A stretch of DNA of 28,403 bases from Treponema sp. (GTDB lineage Bacteria; Spirochaetota; Spirochaetia; Treponematales; Breznakiellaceae), in the NCBI GenBank assembly GCA_031261385.1, contig JAISJS010000015.1:1-28403 (forward strand). Direction: 5' to 3'. The translations under genes were made by a program, and so were the position numbers. Of this stretch, positions 1 to 8,400 are shown one piece after another (the stretch's first letter is position 1; the number at the start of each line of letters is the position of its first letter). Below the pieces are notes generated by a model. It had not been told where the DNA came from and did not search any database. It saw nothing but the letters and a program-made list of their open reading frames with translations.

Positions 1-37
1 CAATATAATTATCAAAAAATCTCACTTAGTCAATATC

Positions 38-66
38 TTGTGAAAGATGACAGATTTTGATAAAGT
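38..66 (+). promoter_or_regulatory. Putative sigma70 promoter of the XRE-cupin operon
   Basis: A TTGTGA hexamer (38-43) and a TAAAGT hexamer (61-66) are separated by 17 bp, each matching the sigma70 consensus at four of six bases. An alternative -10, TAATAT, lies at 68-73. The site is followed by a strong AGGAGG ribosome binding site (82-87) four bases before the ATG at 92. It would drive the regulator, the acyl-CoA synthetase and probably the reductase. Assigned by eye only. Confidence 0.45.
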
Positions 67-91
67 GTAATATCAGCTTTTAGGAGGATTT

Positions 92-691
92 ATGGCTGTT
101 GTGCATACACCCGGAGAACGGATCGCAGAATTACGGAAAACATATTCAGTCAGCAGGGAAACCCTTGCGGAACGGAGCGGACTACCCGTTGAACTTATCA
201 GAACCATCGAAGAAGACGGGCATATCCCCGACCTTGCCCCGCTTATTAAAATATCACGGGCCCTTGGTGTCCGGCTTGGCACTTTGCTGGATGATCATGA
301 AGAATTGGGGCCGGTAATTACCCGTGCAGGGGAAGCAGGCGCCGCGCCGCGTTTTGTCACCGGATTGCCCGGCGATGCGCCCAATGCCGCAGCCTCTTCC
401 CATAACCGGCCGGGCCTTAACTTTAACGCCCTCGCCGCAGACAAGGGCGGCCGCCACATGGAGCCCTTTATCGTTGATATTCAACCGGAAGCAGAACAGG
501 AAAAATCCACCCACGAAGGTGAAGAATTTATTTATGTACTTTCGGGAAAACTTTCTCTGGAATACGGCATGGATGCACACACGCTTAACCAGGGGGATTC
601 AGTTTATTACGATTCGATTGTACCTCACCGGGTTCTTTCTGCCGATACCAATCCTGTACGTATTCTTGCAGTAATTCATACTCCTGCGTGA
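92..691 (+). CDS. XRE-family transcriptional regulator with C-terminal cupin domain
   Basis: Predicted DNA-binding regulator of 199 residues. Residues about 8-65 form an XRE-type helix-turn-helix (SVSRETLAERSGLPVELIRTI resembles the usual Q-x-x-LA-x-x-sG recognition pattern, followed by the SRALGV-x-L-x-x-LL ending). Residues about 125-198 form a single cupin barrel: the STHEGEEFIYVLSG motif gives the first metal/ligand histidine and glutamates, and the PHRV histidine belongs to the second cupin motif. Such HTH-cupin proteins are small-molecule-responsive regulators. The start is fixed by AGGAGG at 82-87. The gene ends 7 bp before the acyl-CoA synthetase, and this pairing is common in anaerobes, so the likely effector is a carboxylic acid or its CoA ester and the likely target its own operon. 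Effector identity is inference. Confidence 0.9.
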   Translation: MAVVHTPGERIAELRKTYSVSRETLAERSGLPVELIRTIEEDGHIPDLAPLIKISRALGVRLGTLLDDHEELGPVITRAGEAGAAPRFVTGLPGDAPNAAASSHNRPGLNFNALAADKGGRHMEPFIVDIQPEAEQEKSTHEGEEFIYVLSGKLSLEYGMDAHTLNQGDSVYYDSIVPHRVLSADTNPVRILAVIHTPA

Positions 692-698
692 GGCTAAA

Positions 699-2357
699 AT
701 GGAAACGATCAAAACACTCGAAACAACCCTGGGGGCGCTCCTCCGGGAAAAAGCCCGAACCCAGCCGGACCACGATTTTATTGTCTATGCCGACAGGGAT
801 CTCCGTTTTACCTACGCCGAGTTTGACAAGCGGGTAGATGAACTTGCCAAAGGGCTGCTTGCCATCGGTTTAAAAAAGGGAGACCACGTCGGCATTTGGG
901 CCACCAATGTGCCCGACTGGAACACCCTGCTTTTTGCCGCCGCACGGACGGGGATGGTTTTCGTCACAATAAATACCGGGTACAAACTCCACGAGCTTGA
1001 CTTCCTTATGAAGCAGTCCGATCTCGCTTCTCTTTTTGTTATTGACGGCTGGCGCGATTCCGATTATGTCGCGATGGTGAATGAGCTGGTTCCGGAACTT
1101 AAAACCTGTCAGCGCGGTTATTTAAAAGCGGAAAAATTTCCATCGCTGAAAAACGTCGTGTATGTGGGTCAGCAGAAACACCGGGGTTATTACAGTATGT
1201 CGGAAATTCTCCTTTTGGGCAAACATACCCCCGACGATGAACTGCACGCGATTGAAGCCTCCTGCGATACCAATGATGTGGTGAATATGCAGTACACCTC
1301 GGGTACCACTGGTTTCCCCAAGGGCGTCATGCTTACCCACCGGAACATACTCAACAACGGCCTTGGCATCGGCGATAACCAGCGTTTGAGCGAAAAAGAT
1401 ATTGTGTGCCTGCCCGTGCCGCTGTTCCATTGTTTCGGCCTTGTGCTCGGGATGATGGCGATTATCACCCACGGTTCCACTGCGGCGATACTCGAATGGT
1501 TTGACCCGCTGCTGGTTCTGGCAACAATACAAAAAGAAAAGTGTACCGCCGTCTACGGCGTCCCGACAATGTTCATTGCCGAACTTAATCATCCCATGTT
1601 CAGGATGTTTGATCTTAAAAGCCTGCGCACCGGCATCATGGCAGGTTCCCCCTGCACCATTGAAGCGATGCGCCAGGTTATCGATCTTATGCACATGACC
1701 GAAGTCACCATCTGCTACGGCCTTACCGAATCTTCCCCGGTAATGACCCAAACCCGTTACGATGATACCATCGAAGCAAAAGTTGAAACCGTTGGCCGTG
1801 CCCTGCCCGGCGTAGAAGTGACGATACGCAATCCCGATACCGGCGAAGAATGTCCCATCGGTACCCACGGCGAATTCTGCTGCCGCGGCTACAATACGAT
1901 GAAGGGCTACTACAAACTGCCCGGGGACACCGCCAAATGTATCGACGAAAAAGGCTGGCTCCATTCCGGTGACCTCGGCGTCAAAGACGAGAAAGGTTTT
2001 TTCCGCGTCACCGGCCGCATCAAAGACATGATCATACGCGGCGGTGAAAATGTGTACCCCAAGGAAATTGAAGATTACCTGTATACCATGCCCGGCGTCA
2101 AAGATGTTCAGGTGGTAGGCGTCGCCAGCAAAAAATACGGCGAAGAAGTCAGCGCCTTTGTGATCCTCCACCCCGATGTTACGCTTTCCGAAGAAGATGT
2201 CCGCGATTTCTGCCGCGGTCAAATCAGCCGCTTTAAGATCCCCAAATACATTTTCTTTGTTGACGGCTTTCCCCTCACTTCATCGGGCAAGATACAGAAG
2301 TACCTCCTTCGTGACATCGGCAATAAAAAAGTGGAAGAATTGGGAATCGCGACGTAG
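699..2357 (+). CDS. Acyl-CoA synthetase (AMP-forming; fatty-acid/short-chain acid ligase family)
   Basis: 552-residue member of the ANL adenylate-forming superfamily that activates a carboxylic acid with ATP and CoA to an acyl-CoA in the cytoplasm. Visible core motifs: the P-loop YTSGTTGFPKG at residues 199-209, YGLTESSP (A5), LHSGDLG (A7), the hinge GRIKDMIIRGGENVYPKEIE (A8) and SSGKIQKYLL with the catalytic lysine at K531 (A10). Length and motif spacing match FadD-like/medium-chain acyl-CoA ligases; no extra domain. GAGG overlapping the upstream stop codon serves as the ribosome binding site, five bases before ATG, so translation is coupled to the XRE-cupin gene. The chain length of the substrate cannot be read from sequence; short- or medium-chain acids, or an aromatic acid, are possible. 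Confidence 0.93.
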   Translation: METIKTLETTLGALLREKARTQPDHDFIVYADRDLRFTYAEFDKRVDELAKGLLAIGLKKGDHVGIWATNVPDWNTLLFAAARTGMVFVTINTGYKLHELDFLMKQSDLASLFVIDGWRDSDYVAMVNELVPELKTCQRGYLKAEKFPSLKNVVYVGQQKHRGYYSMSEILLLGKHTPDDELHAIEASCDTNDVVNMQYTSGTTGFPKGVMLTHRNILNNGLGIGDNQRLSEKDIVCLPVPLFHCFGLVLGMMAIITHGSTAAILEWFDPLLVLATIQKEKCTAVYGVPTMFIAELNHPMFRMFDLKSLRTGIMAGSPCTIEAMRQVIDLMHMTEVTICYGLTESSPVMTQTRYDDTIEAKVETVGRALPGVEVTIRNPDTGEECPIGTHGEFCCRGYNTMKGYYKLPGDTAKCIDEKGWLHSGDLGVKDEKGFFRVTGRIKDMIIRGGENVYPKEIEDYLYTMPGVKDVQVVGVASKKYGEEVSAFVILHPDVTLSEEDVRDFCRGQISRFKIPKYIFFVDGFPLTSSGKIQKYLLRDIGNKKVEELGIAT

Positions 2358-2382
2358 TTGAAACGGTAAAACAGAAACACAG

Positions 2383-3354
2383 ATGATTGTGAACCCGATA
2401 AAAACAGTTTTAATCGCCGGCGCCGGCGCGGTGGGACTCACCGTGGCGGAAACCCTGTACCGCTATGATCCTCATTGCGTTGCTATCCTTGCCGGCGGCG
2501 AACGGCTCAAACATTACCGGAAAAGCGGCCTTTGGATCAACGGCGAGCGCTTTAACGTTATTTTTGCAGATACCGCCGCCGCCAATGCAGCTTTTGCCAC
2601 AAGAACCACGCCGGTTGACCTTATCATCATCGCATCAAAGTACCATCATCTGCAGCAAATCATTGCCGATATAAAACCTTATGCCGGCAGCGAAACAATT
2701 ATCATTTCCCTGCTGAACGGCATCTCCAGTGAAGACATCATCGGCAAAGTCTACGGCAGGGAAAAGCTGCCGCTGGCAATGATCATCGGTACTGATGCTC
2801 AGCGCCTGGAAAACAGGGTTATTTTTTCCCGCAGGGGAACCATCAACTTTGGCGATGCTGACGGCAGGGACACGGAGCGGGATCAAAAGATTGCGGAATT
2901 TTTTACCCGCGCAGGCCTGCCTTTTGAATATCACCGGCGGGATATGAAACGTACGTTTTGGTACAAGTTCATGATCAACGTGGGAGTCAATCAAACGTCG
3001 GCGCTGCTCCGCCTGCCCTACAGCGCTTTTAAAAAAGGTCTGCCCGCCGCAGTTCCCGAAGCGATGGATATGCTGGAAAGCGCCATGCGGGAAGTGATTG
3101 CCATTTCAGAAGCGGAAGGTATCAACCTTAACTCAGGCGACATCGAACAATGGTACAAAACCGTGACCCTTCTTGACGACGCAGGCAGCACCTCAATGTG
3201 TCAGGATGTGCTTGCGTGCAGAAAGACCGAGGTGGAAATTTTCGGTCGTACCGTGATGGAATACGGGAAAAAGCATGGCATACCGACTCCGGTCAATGAA
3301 GCACTTTATAAGGCTATTCGCGCCATGGAACAGGATTATTTGACAGTAAAATAA
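2383..3354 (+). CDS. Ketopantoate reductase family protein (2-dehydropantoate 2-reductase-like)
   Basis: 323-residue NAD(P)H-dependent oxidoreductase of the ApbA/PanE family. Residues 11-18 hold the Rossmann GAGAVG dinucleotide motif after a beta-strand; residues about 190-204 (RTFWYKFMINVGVNQ) contain the family catalytic lysine K195 and the substrate-binding asparagines; the C-terminal helical domain is complete. PanE reduces ketopantoate to pantoate in CoA synthesis, which would fit the acyl-CoA synthetase 25 bp upstream, but this family has many members acting on other 2-keto or 2-hydroxy acids. No Shine-Dalgarno is visible before ATG 2383, so translation may depend on the upstream gene. 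I would not assign panE without checking for another copy in the genome. Confidence 0.85.
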   Translation: MIVNPIKTVLIAGAGAVGLTVAETLYRYDPHCVAILAGGERLKHYRKSGLWINGERFNVIFADTAAANAAFATRTTPVDLIIIASKYHHLQQIIADIKPYAGSETIIISLLNGISSEDIIGKVYGREKLPLAMIIGTDAQRLENRVIFSRRGTINFGDADGRDTERDQKIAEFFTRAGLPFEYHRRDMKRTFWYKFMINVGVNQTSALLRLPYSAFKKGLPAAVPEAMDMLESAMREVIAISEAEGINLNSGDIEQWYKTVTLLDDAGSTSMCQDVLACRKTEVEIFGRTVMEYGKKHGIPTPVNEALYKAIRAMEQDYLTVK

Positions 3355-3363
3355 TATCCTTTT

Positions 3364-3756
3364 TTAAAACTTGATCGTTTCGCTTGCAACGGTAAATGAA
3401 TTAATCACGGCGGTAGCATCTTTAAGGTAAAAGACCTGGGTATTGCCGTCATCGGCGGCGTAGCGGTCTTTAAGACCGGGGTAAGCGTCCAGCATGTGCT
3501 GCCTGGCTGCGATGCGGTCGTCCTCGACGGCGACGGCGGCCAGGCGCAGCCACTTTTCACCGTCAAAGGCGCTGATTTCGATTTTGGGATTCTTGGCGAT
3601 CTGTTTTGAAACTTCCTTGGTTTTTCCGGTCTGGAAATAAAGCCTGCCTTCGAAAAAATCGATGGTTCCGAAAGGTCTGACCCGGGGCTGATCGCCTGAG
3701 ACAGTGGCTAAATAATACGTAGTGCACTTCTTTAAAAAATCATAAACTTTCTGCAT
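3364..3756 (-). CDS. Pyridoxamine 5'-phosphate oxidase-like FMN-binding split-barrel protein
   Basis: 130-residue protein resembling the small pyridoxamine-phosphate-oxidase-like/general stress protein 26 group. The N-terminal half shows the split-barrel pattern YYLATVSGDQPRVRPFG followed by GRLYFQTGKTKEVSKQI, which is the usual FMN phosphate-binding part, and KIEISAFDGEKWLRLA. It lacks the C-terminal substrate segment of true PdxH, so it is probably a flavin- or F420-type reductase/binding protein of unknown substrate rather than a vitamin B6 enzyme. AAAGGAG lies eight bases before the ATG. It converges with the reductase gene (9 bp gap) and diverges from glyA (143 bp gap). Confidence 0.85.
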   Translation of the reverse strand: MQKVYDFLKKCTTYYLATVSGDQPRVRPFGTIDFFEGRLYFQTGKTKEVSKQIAKNPKIEISAFDGEKWLRLAAVAVEDDRIAARQHMLDAYPGLKDRYAADDGNTQVFYLKDATAVINSFTVASETIKF

Positions 3757-3817
3757 AGAGGTACTCCTTTAAGGTCTCCTTGAGATGCTTCTTTTTCGTA
3801 GTGTAGCGTATCTAACG

Positions 3818-3852
3818 ATAATTTGGTACCAGGTACCTTGTTATAATTTGGT
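3818..3852 (+). promoter_or_regulatory. glyA promoter with GGTACC odd palindrome and direct repeat
   Basis: A perfect -10 hexamer TATAAT lies at 3842-3847, 52 bp before the glyA ATG; no good -35 is seen. Just upstream is a 13-bp odd palindrome, GGTACC-A-GGTACC (3825-3837), and the pair is bracketed by two copies of ATAATTTGGT (3818-3827 and 3843-3852), offset by 25 bp. The palindrome occupies the spacer/-35 zone and could be an operator. A weaker -10-like ATAATT is at 3818-3823. Confidence 0.5.
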
Positions 3853-3899
3853 TTTTTAGGGTAATATTAAATCAATCTTACCCCAAGCCGGAGTTTTTC

Positions 3900-5411
3900 A
3901 TGATAAAGAATCCTGTCGCAGAATATCTTGCCGCCACAAGTGCGGATAACATTAATACGGGCCTTTTGGCATATCTTTGTAATTTGCAGGAAACGGCCGG
4001 GTCGGCGCCGGAGATTCCTGCGTCCATCGTCAGGGAACTTGAAAACCAGCGGAAGCGGGTCAAGCTGATTGCCAGCGAAAACTATTGTTCCATGGCGGTA
4101 CAGCTTGCCATGGGGAACCTCTTAACCGACAAATACGCCGAGGGAATGCCCGGCCATCGTTTTTATGCGGGCAATGAAAATGTCGATGCGATCGAATCGC
4201 TTGCCGCCGGTGAGGCCTGCAAACTGTTCGGCGCAGAATATGCCAATGTGCAGCCCCACTGCGGGGCCGACGCCAATATGCTGGCCTATTGGGCAATTCT
4301 TTCCACCCGCATCGAAGCGCCGCTTCTTGAAAAATTCGGCGAGACGAACCTGTATAAACTTACTGACGCCCAGTGGAACGAACTAAAAACCAGTCTGGGG
4401 AACCAAAAGCTTTTGGGGCATGACTACTATTCCGGCGGTCACCTGACCCACGGGTACCGGCACAATGTTTCCGGCCGCATGTTTGATGTTCACGGGTACA
4501 CCGTTTCAAAAGAGACGGGGCTTTTGGATTACGATCAAATTGAAAAACAGGCTCTCGAAGTAAAGCCCTTTATCCTGCTGGCAGGGTATTCGGCGTATCC
4601 CCGGAAGATCAACTTTAAACGGCTGCGGGAAATTGCCGATAAGGTTGGGGCGGTGTTCATGGTGGACATGGCTCATTTTGCGGGGCTGGTGGCGGGTAAG
4701 GTTTTTACCGGGGAATACGATCCTGTACCCTGGGCCGATGTCGTGACCAGCACTACCCATAAAACGCTCCGCGGACCGCGTGCAGGCCTCGTGCTTGCAA
4801 AAAAAGAATTTGCCGAAGCGCTTGATAAGGGCTGCCCGCTCACGATGGGCGGCCCGCTGCCCCACGTTATCGCCGCAAAAGCGGTCGCGTTCCGGGAAGC
4901 GGCGAAACCTGAGTTCCGCCAATACGCGCAGCGTATCGTTGACAACTGCCGGGCGCTTGCCGCTTCGTGCGTCAAAAACGGCCTTGAAGTTTTAACCGGC
5001 GGCAGCGATAACCATCTGCTGCTGGTCAATGTCCGCAGTCTCGGAATTACCGGGCGGCAGGCGGAGAGCAGCCTCCACGAATGTCACATCACCCTTAACC
5101 GGAACAGTCTGCCCTTTGATCCCAACGGTCCCTGGTACACATCGGGGCTTCGTATCGGGACAGCGGCGACTACCACGCTGGGTATGGGGAAAGCGGAAAT
5201 GGAAGAGCTTGGGAACATTATCGCGCTCGTGTTGAAAGGGACGACTCAGGCGCCTGACCCAAAGGATGCGGCAAAAAAAAGCAAGGCAAAATATATTGTT
5301 AATCCCGCAGCTAAGACTGAGGCGATAGACCGGGTCAAAAAACTATTGGACCGTTTCCCGGTTTACCCGGAACTGGATCTCCCCTTCCTGAAAAAGGCCT
5401 TTGTAGATTAA
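3900..5411 (+). CDS. glyA: Serine hydroxymethyltransferase (glycine hydroxymethyltransferase)
   Basis: 503-residue PLP enzyme that interconverts serine and glycine with transfer of a one-carbon unit to tetrahydrofolate. The substrate/PLP region KLIASENYCS is at residues 55-64, the TDKYAEGMPGHRFYAGNENVD segment at 76-96, VDMAHFAGLVA at 255-265, and the Schiff-base lysine is K288 in STTHKTLRGPRAG. It is about 80 residues longer than E. coli GlyA: residues about 1-40 are an extension, and residues about 135-185 hold an insertion before HLTHG. Similar long forms occur in spirochaetes and chlamydiae. GGAG lies seven bases before ATG 3900. It starts its own transcript and may continue into the transglutaminase gene 9 bp downstream. 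With metH it supplies folate one-carbon metabolism. Confidence 0.96.
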   Translation: MIKNPVAEYLAATSADNINTGLLAYLCNLQETAGSAPEIPASIVRELENQRKRVKLIASENYCSMAVQLAMGNLLTDKYAEGMPGHRFYAGNENVDAIESLAAGEACKLFGAEYANVQPHCGADANMLAYWAILSTRIEAPLLEKFGETNLYKLTDAQWNELKTSLGNQKLLGHDYYSGGHLTHGYRHNVSGRMFDVHGYTVSKETGLLDYDQIEKQALEVKPFILLAGYSAYPRKINFKRLREIADKVGAVFMVDMAHFAGLVAGKVFTGEYDPVPWADVVTSTTHKTLRGPRAGLVLAKKEFAEALDKGCPLTMGGPLPHVIAAKAVAFREAAKPEFRQYAQRIVDNCRALAASCVKNGLEVLTGGSDNHLLLVNVRSLGITGRQAESSLHECHITLNRNSLPFDPNGPWYTSGLRIGTAATTTLGMGKAEMEELGNIIALVLKGTTQAPDPKDAAKKSKAKYIVNPAAKTEAIDRVKKLLDRFPVYPELDLPFLKKAFVD

Positions 5412-5414
5412 AAT
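5409..5414 (+). promoter_or_regulatory. Candidate -10 box for leaderless transcription of the transglutaminase-TPR gene
   Basis: TAAAAT overlaps the glyA stop codon and is followed by a six-base spacer (ACGGTA) and the ATG at 5421, which has no Shine-Dalgarno. Spacing and spacer resemble those before metH and lipoprotein 2. The -35 region is poor (TTCCTG at 5385-5390), so this is weaker than the other two. Confidence 0.3.
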
Positions 5415-5420
5415 ACGGTA

Positions 5421-8400
5421 ATGTCCGGCATTTTTCCCGATAGCCAAAAAGGGCGCCCGCTTTCAGCGGGACAGCCTGCCGCCATCCTTCTCCGGTCGGT
5501 CTCCCTTTTTGCAATCCTTTGCCAGTTCAGACTGCTCGCCGGCGATCTTGCCGATACTCCGGTGTTTACCGCTTCACTGTTCGCCGCATTTGCCGCGGCG
5601 GCGGTGCTGACCCGTTTTGGGCTTAAACCGTTACCAGCGCTGGTGAGCATGGCCCTTATTCCGTGGGTAACACGGTTTCTCATCAGCCTGCCGCGTTTTT
5701 TTATTCCGAACCATGCGGGATATACGGCGGTAGTTCTGGATTCACTGCTCCTTAACCTTGACCGGAATAATTTTGTCGCTATGCTTCCTTTTTATTGGGC
5801 GGCGGCAACTACTTATTTTTCGGTCAGGTCCCGGCAGTTTCTGCGCGGCAGTATCGTTGCCGATGCAGCCCTGCTGCTGGTAGTGTTCAGCATAGCCCGT
5901 ACTGCGGACATAATCCTTTACCGCTGGCCGGTGGTGATGATTTCCCTTTTTGCCGCGATCGTTTTTTTTCAGGCAATCGCCCTCATGTTGTCTCTGCCGC
6001 CGGAATTACACCTGCGTAAAAGAGAAACGATTCCGGCGGCGGCGCTTATACTGTTTTTGATCTTTATCGGAGGATTTCTTTTTTTACGCCCGGTACAGGA
6101 ACGGGCAGTTGAAAAAGGCGGCGGGCTTCTTGAACCCAAACTTTTCAGTTTCGATTTTTCACAATTCCTGCGGCTGGACAGTGAAATCAGCATGAATGAT
6201 GATCTGGTCCTTATCGTAAAAAAAGATTCTGATGATGATCATATATTGCTCCGCCGTTCGGTACTTTCCGGGTACAGCCGCAAACAGGGTTTCTATCGGC
6301 TGGAAGGGCTCGATGAAAAAAACCATCCCCAAAAGCTGCCTGACGGTCCTGTGCGTTTGGATGATAAAAATATTTTGCCACCCGTTAAATTATCACGGTT
6401 GACAAATCAGGAATATTTTCTGGTCAATTTTGACGCCGCCGCTTTTATCGGCATGAACGATCCTCTGGAGGTAATCCCTTTTGAAAACTGGGACGCCTCC
6501 TCTTTCAATTCAGCGTATGCGGTTCAGAGCAGAACCAGCGATGCCATGCCCTTTGAACTTAGTGATGCGGCAGACTGGCCCCCCGGCGCGGAAAGTCTTG
6601 GCCTCAGCGCGGAGGAGTACCGCATCTACACCGAATACGGCGGCGATGAACGTATACAGGCCTACGCCAGGGAAATAACCCGCGGACTCGATAATTACGG
6701 TGACAAGGTTCAGGCAATTCATGACAGGTTAAAATTTGGGGAATACCGGTACAGCCTTAAACCGGGGATCGCCCCTGACGGCGATCAGCTGTCGTTTTTT
6801 CTTTTTCAGTCAAAGAAGGGTTATTGTTCTTATTATGCGTTTGCCTGCACCCTGCTCCTGCGTTCACTCGGAATTCCCGCGCGTGTTGCGGCAGGTTTTT
6901 TTCTTGATCCGCAAACCAACACCTTTGATTATTACCCGGTCCGTTCCGATATGGCCCATGCCTGGGTGGAAGTTCCCTTTCCCGGTTACGGCTGGATTGA
7001 ATACGATCCTACCTCGCAGCAGCTTGCCGAAGGTGAGGAATTCCGTTTTTCATCCGGGGTTCCCCAGGAAGTATTTGAACGGCTGATGAAGGAGATTCTG
7101 GATAATCATTCCCGTCTGCGTCCCAGGCAGGGGAAGGATGCCGCGGCCCCTTCATCGGTAATTGCCGGCATGGCAAAAAATGCCGCCGAACTTGTCAAAC
7201 GATATTGGCTGCCCCTGCTTTGCATCATTCTGATCGCAGCTTTTTTAATTATACGCTGCGGCTTTCTTTTTGCCTTTCTGCTCTGCACCAAAAAACGTAA
7301 AAAGGCGATTCTGCTGTGGAACCATGCGCAGCGCCGGCTTGCCCTGGCAGGTTTTCGCAAAGCCTCTTTTAAGGCCGCCGGCGGGGCATTGAGTGAAGCG
7401 GAATGGGCGCGGAAACTTGCGGCGCATATTGCCGGAACGTATACCCTTTATCAGGGAGCGGCGGCGGCGCGTTTTGCCCCGGATTACACTGATGAAAATC
7501 TTGCCGCGCAGAGAGCAAACTATCGGGCCTTTCAGGCGGCCTATACGGGGGCGGCGGCTCCCGGCAGACGGTTCCTTGCGTGGATTTTACCGCCGCTGGC
7601 GCTTGTTTTGGGTCCGGGCCGCGCAAAAAAGGCCGGGACACTGCTGCTGCTTATCATTTTTCTTGCCCTTGGAAGTTCGGGAACCGAAGCGCAAAATGAT
7701 CCGCCGTCCCAACTGATGGAAGATGAAGAAGCCCTTTTCGATAACGCCATGGATGCGATGAACGCAGAAAACTGGGAACGGGCCATTGCGCTCTTTTCCC
7801 GCGGGAATGAACTTTTCCCCTGGGACTACCGTTTCCCGTGGACGCTGGCAAATCTTTATTACAGCCGCGGGCTCTACGGCCTGGCCTGGGATGAATACCG
7901 CAAGGCAGAACAAATTTTGCCGGATGATCCTGACATCCTTTTCCGGCTTTCCCGAACCGCCGCTTACCTTAACCGCGACGCCGTTTCCGTTGATTATCTG
8001 GAACGGCTGCTTGACGCCGATCCTGATAACCGGGAAGCCATAGGCAATCTGGGCTGGATGTATTACAAGGTGCACCGCCTCGGCGACGGAGTCAGGCTCC
8101 TCACCGCCGCCATTGAACGTTTCGGCGATGACACGGATTTTGCCATGACCCTGGGGACCCTCTACTCGGATATGTACCGCTACAACGAAGGGAAAATCTG
8201 GTACGGCAGAGCCATTGATGCAGGGGAGGCGGTAGGAGATCGGATCTTTACCGCAGTGGCCCATTACAACCTTTCAATTTTGGAAAGCCGTTTCTATCAT
8301 TATGATCTTGCCATGAACGAAACCAACGCCTCCCTGAATTCCCAAAACCGCGCCTCCGGCCGGCTTGCCCGCGGAGAACTTTACCTCCGCCGTATGGAGT

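Noticed and set aside
21..43. TCAC/GTGA pair near the left-edge promoter as a CRP-like site
   Set aside because: Only four bases per arm match and the inner bases do not pair; not distinguishable from chance.
1122..2222. 366-codon minus-strand frame within the acyl-CoA synthetase
   Set aside because: Mirror of the conserved adenylation domain; residues are dominated by His, Phe, Ala and Gly as expected from the codon bias of the true strand.
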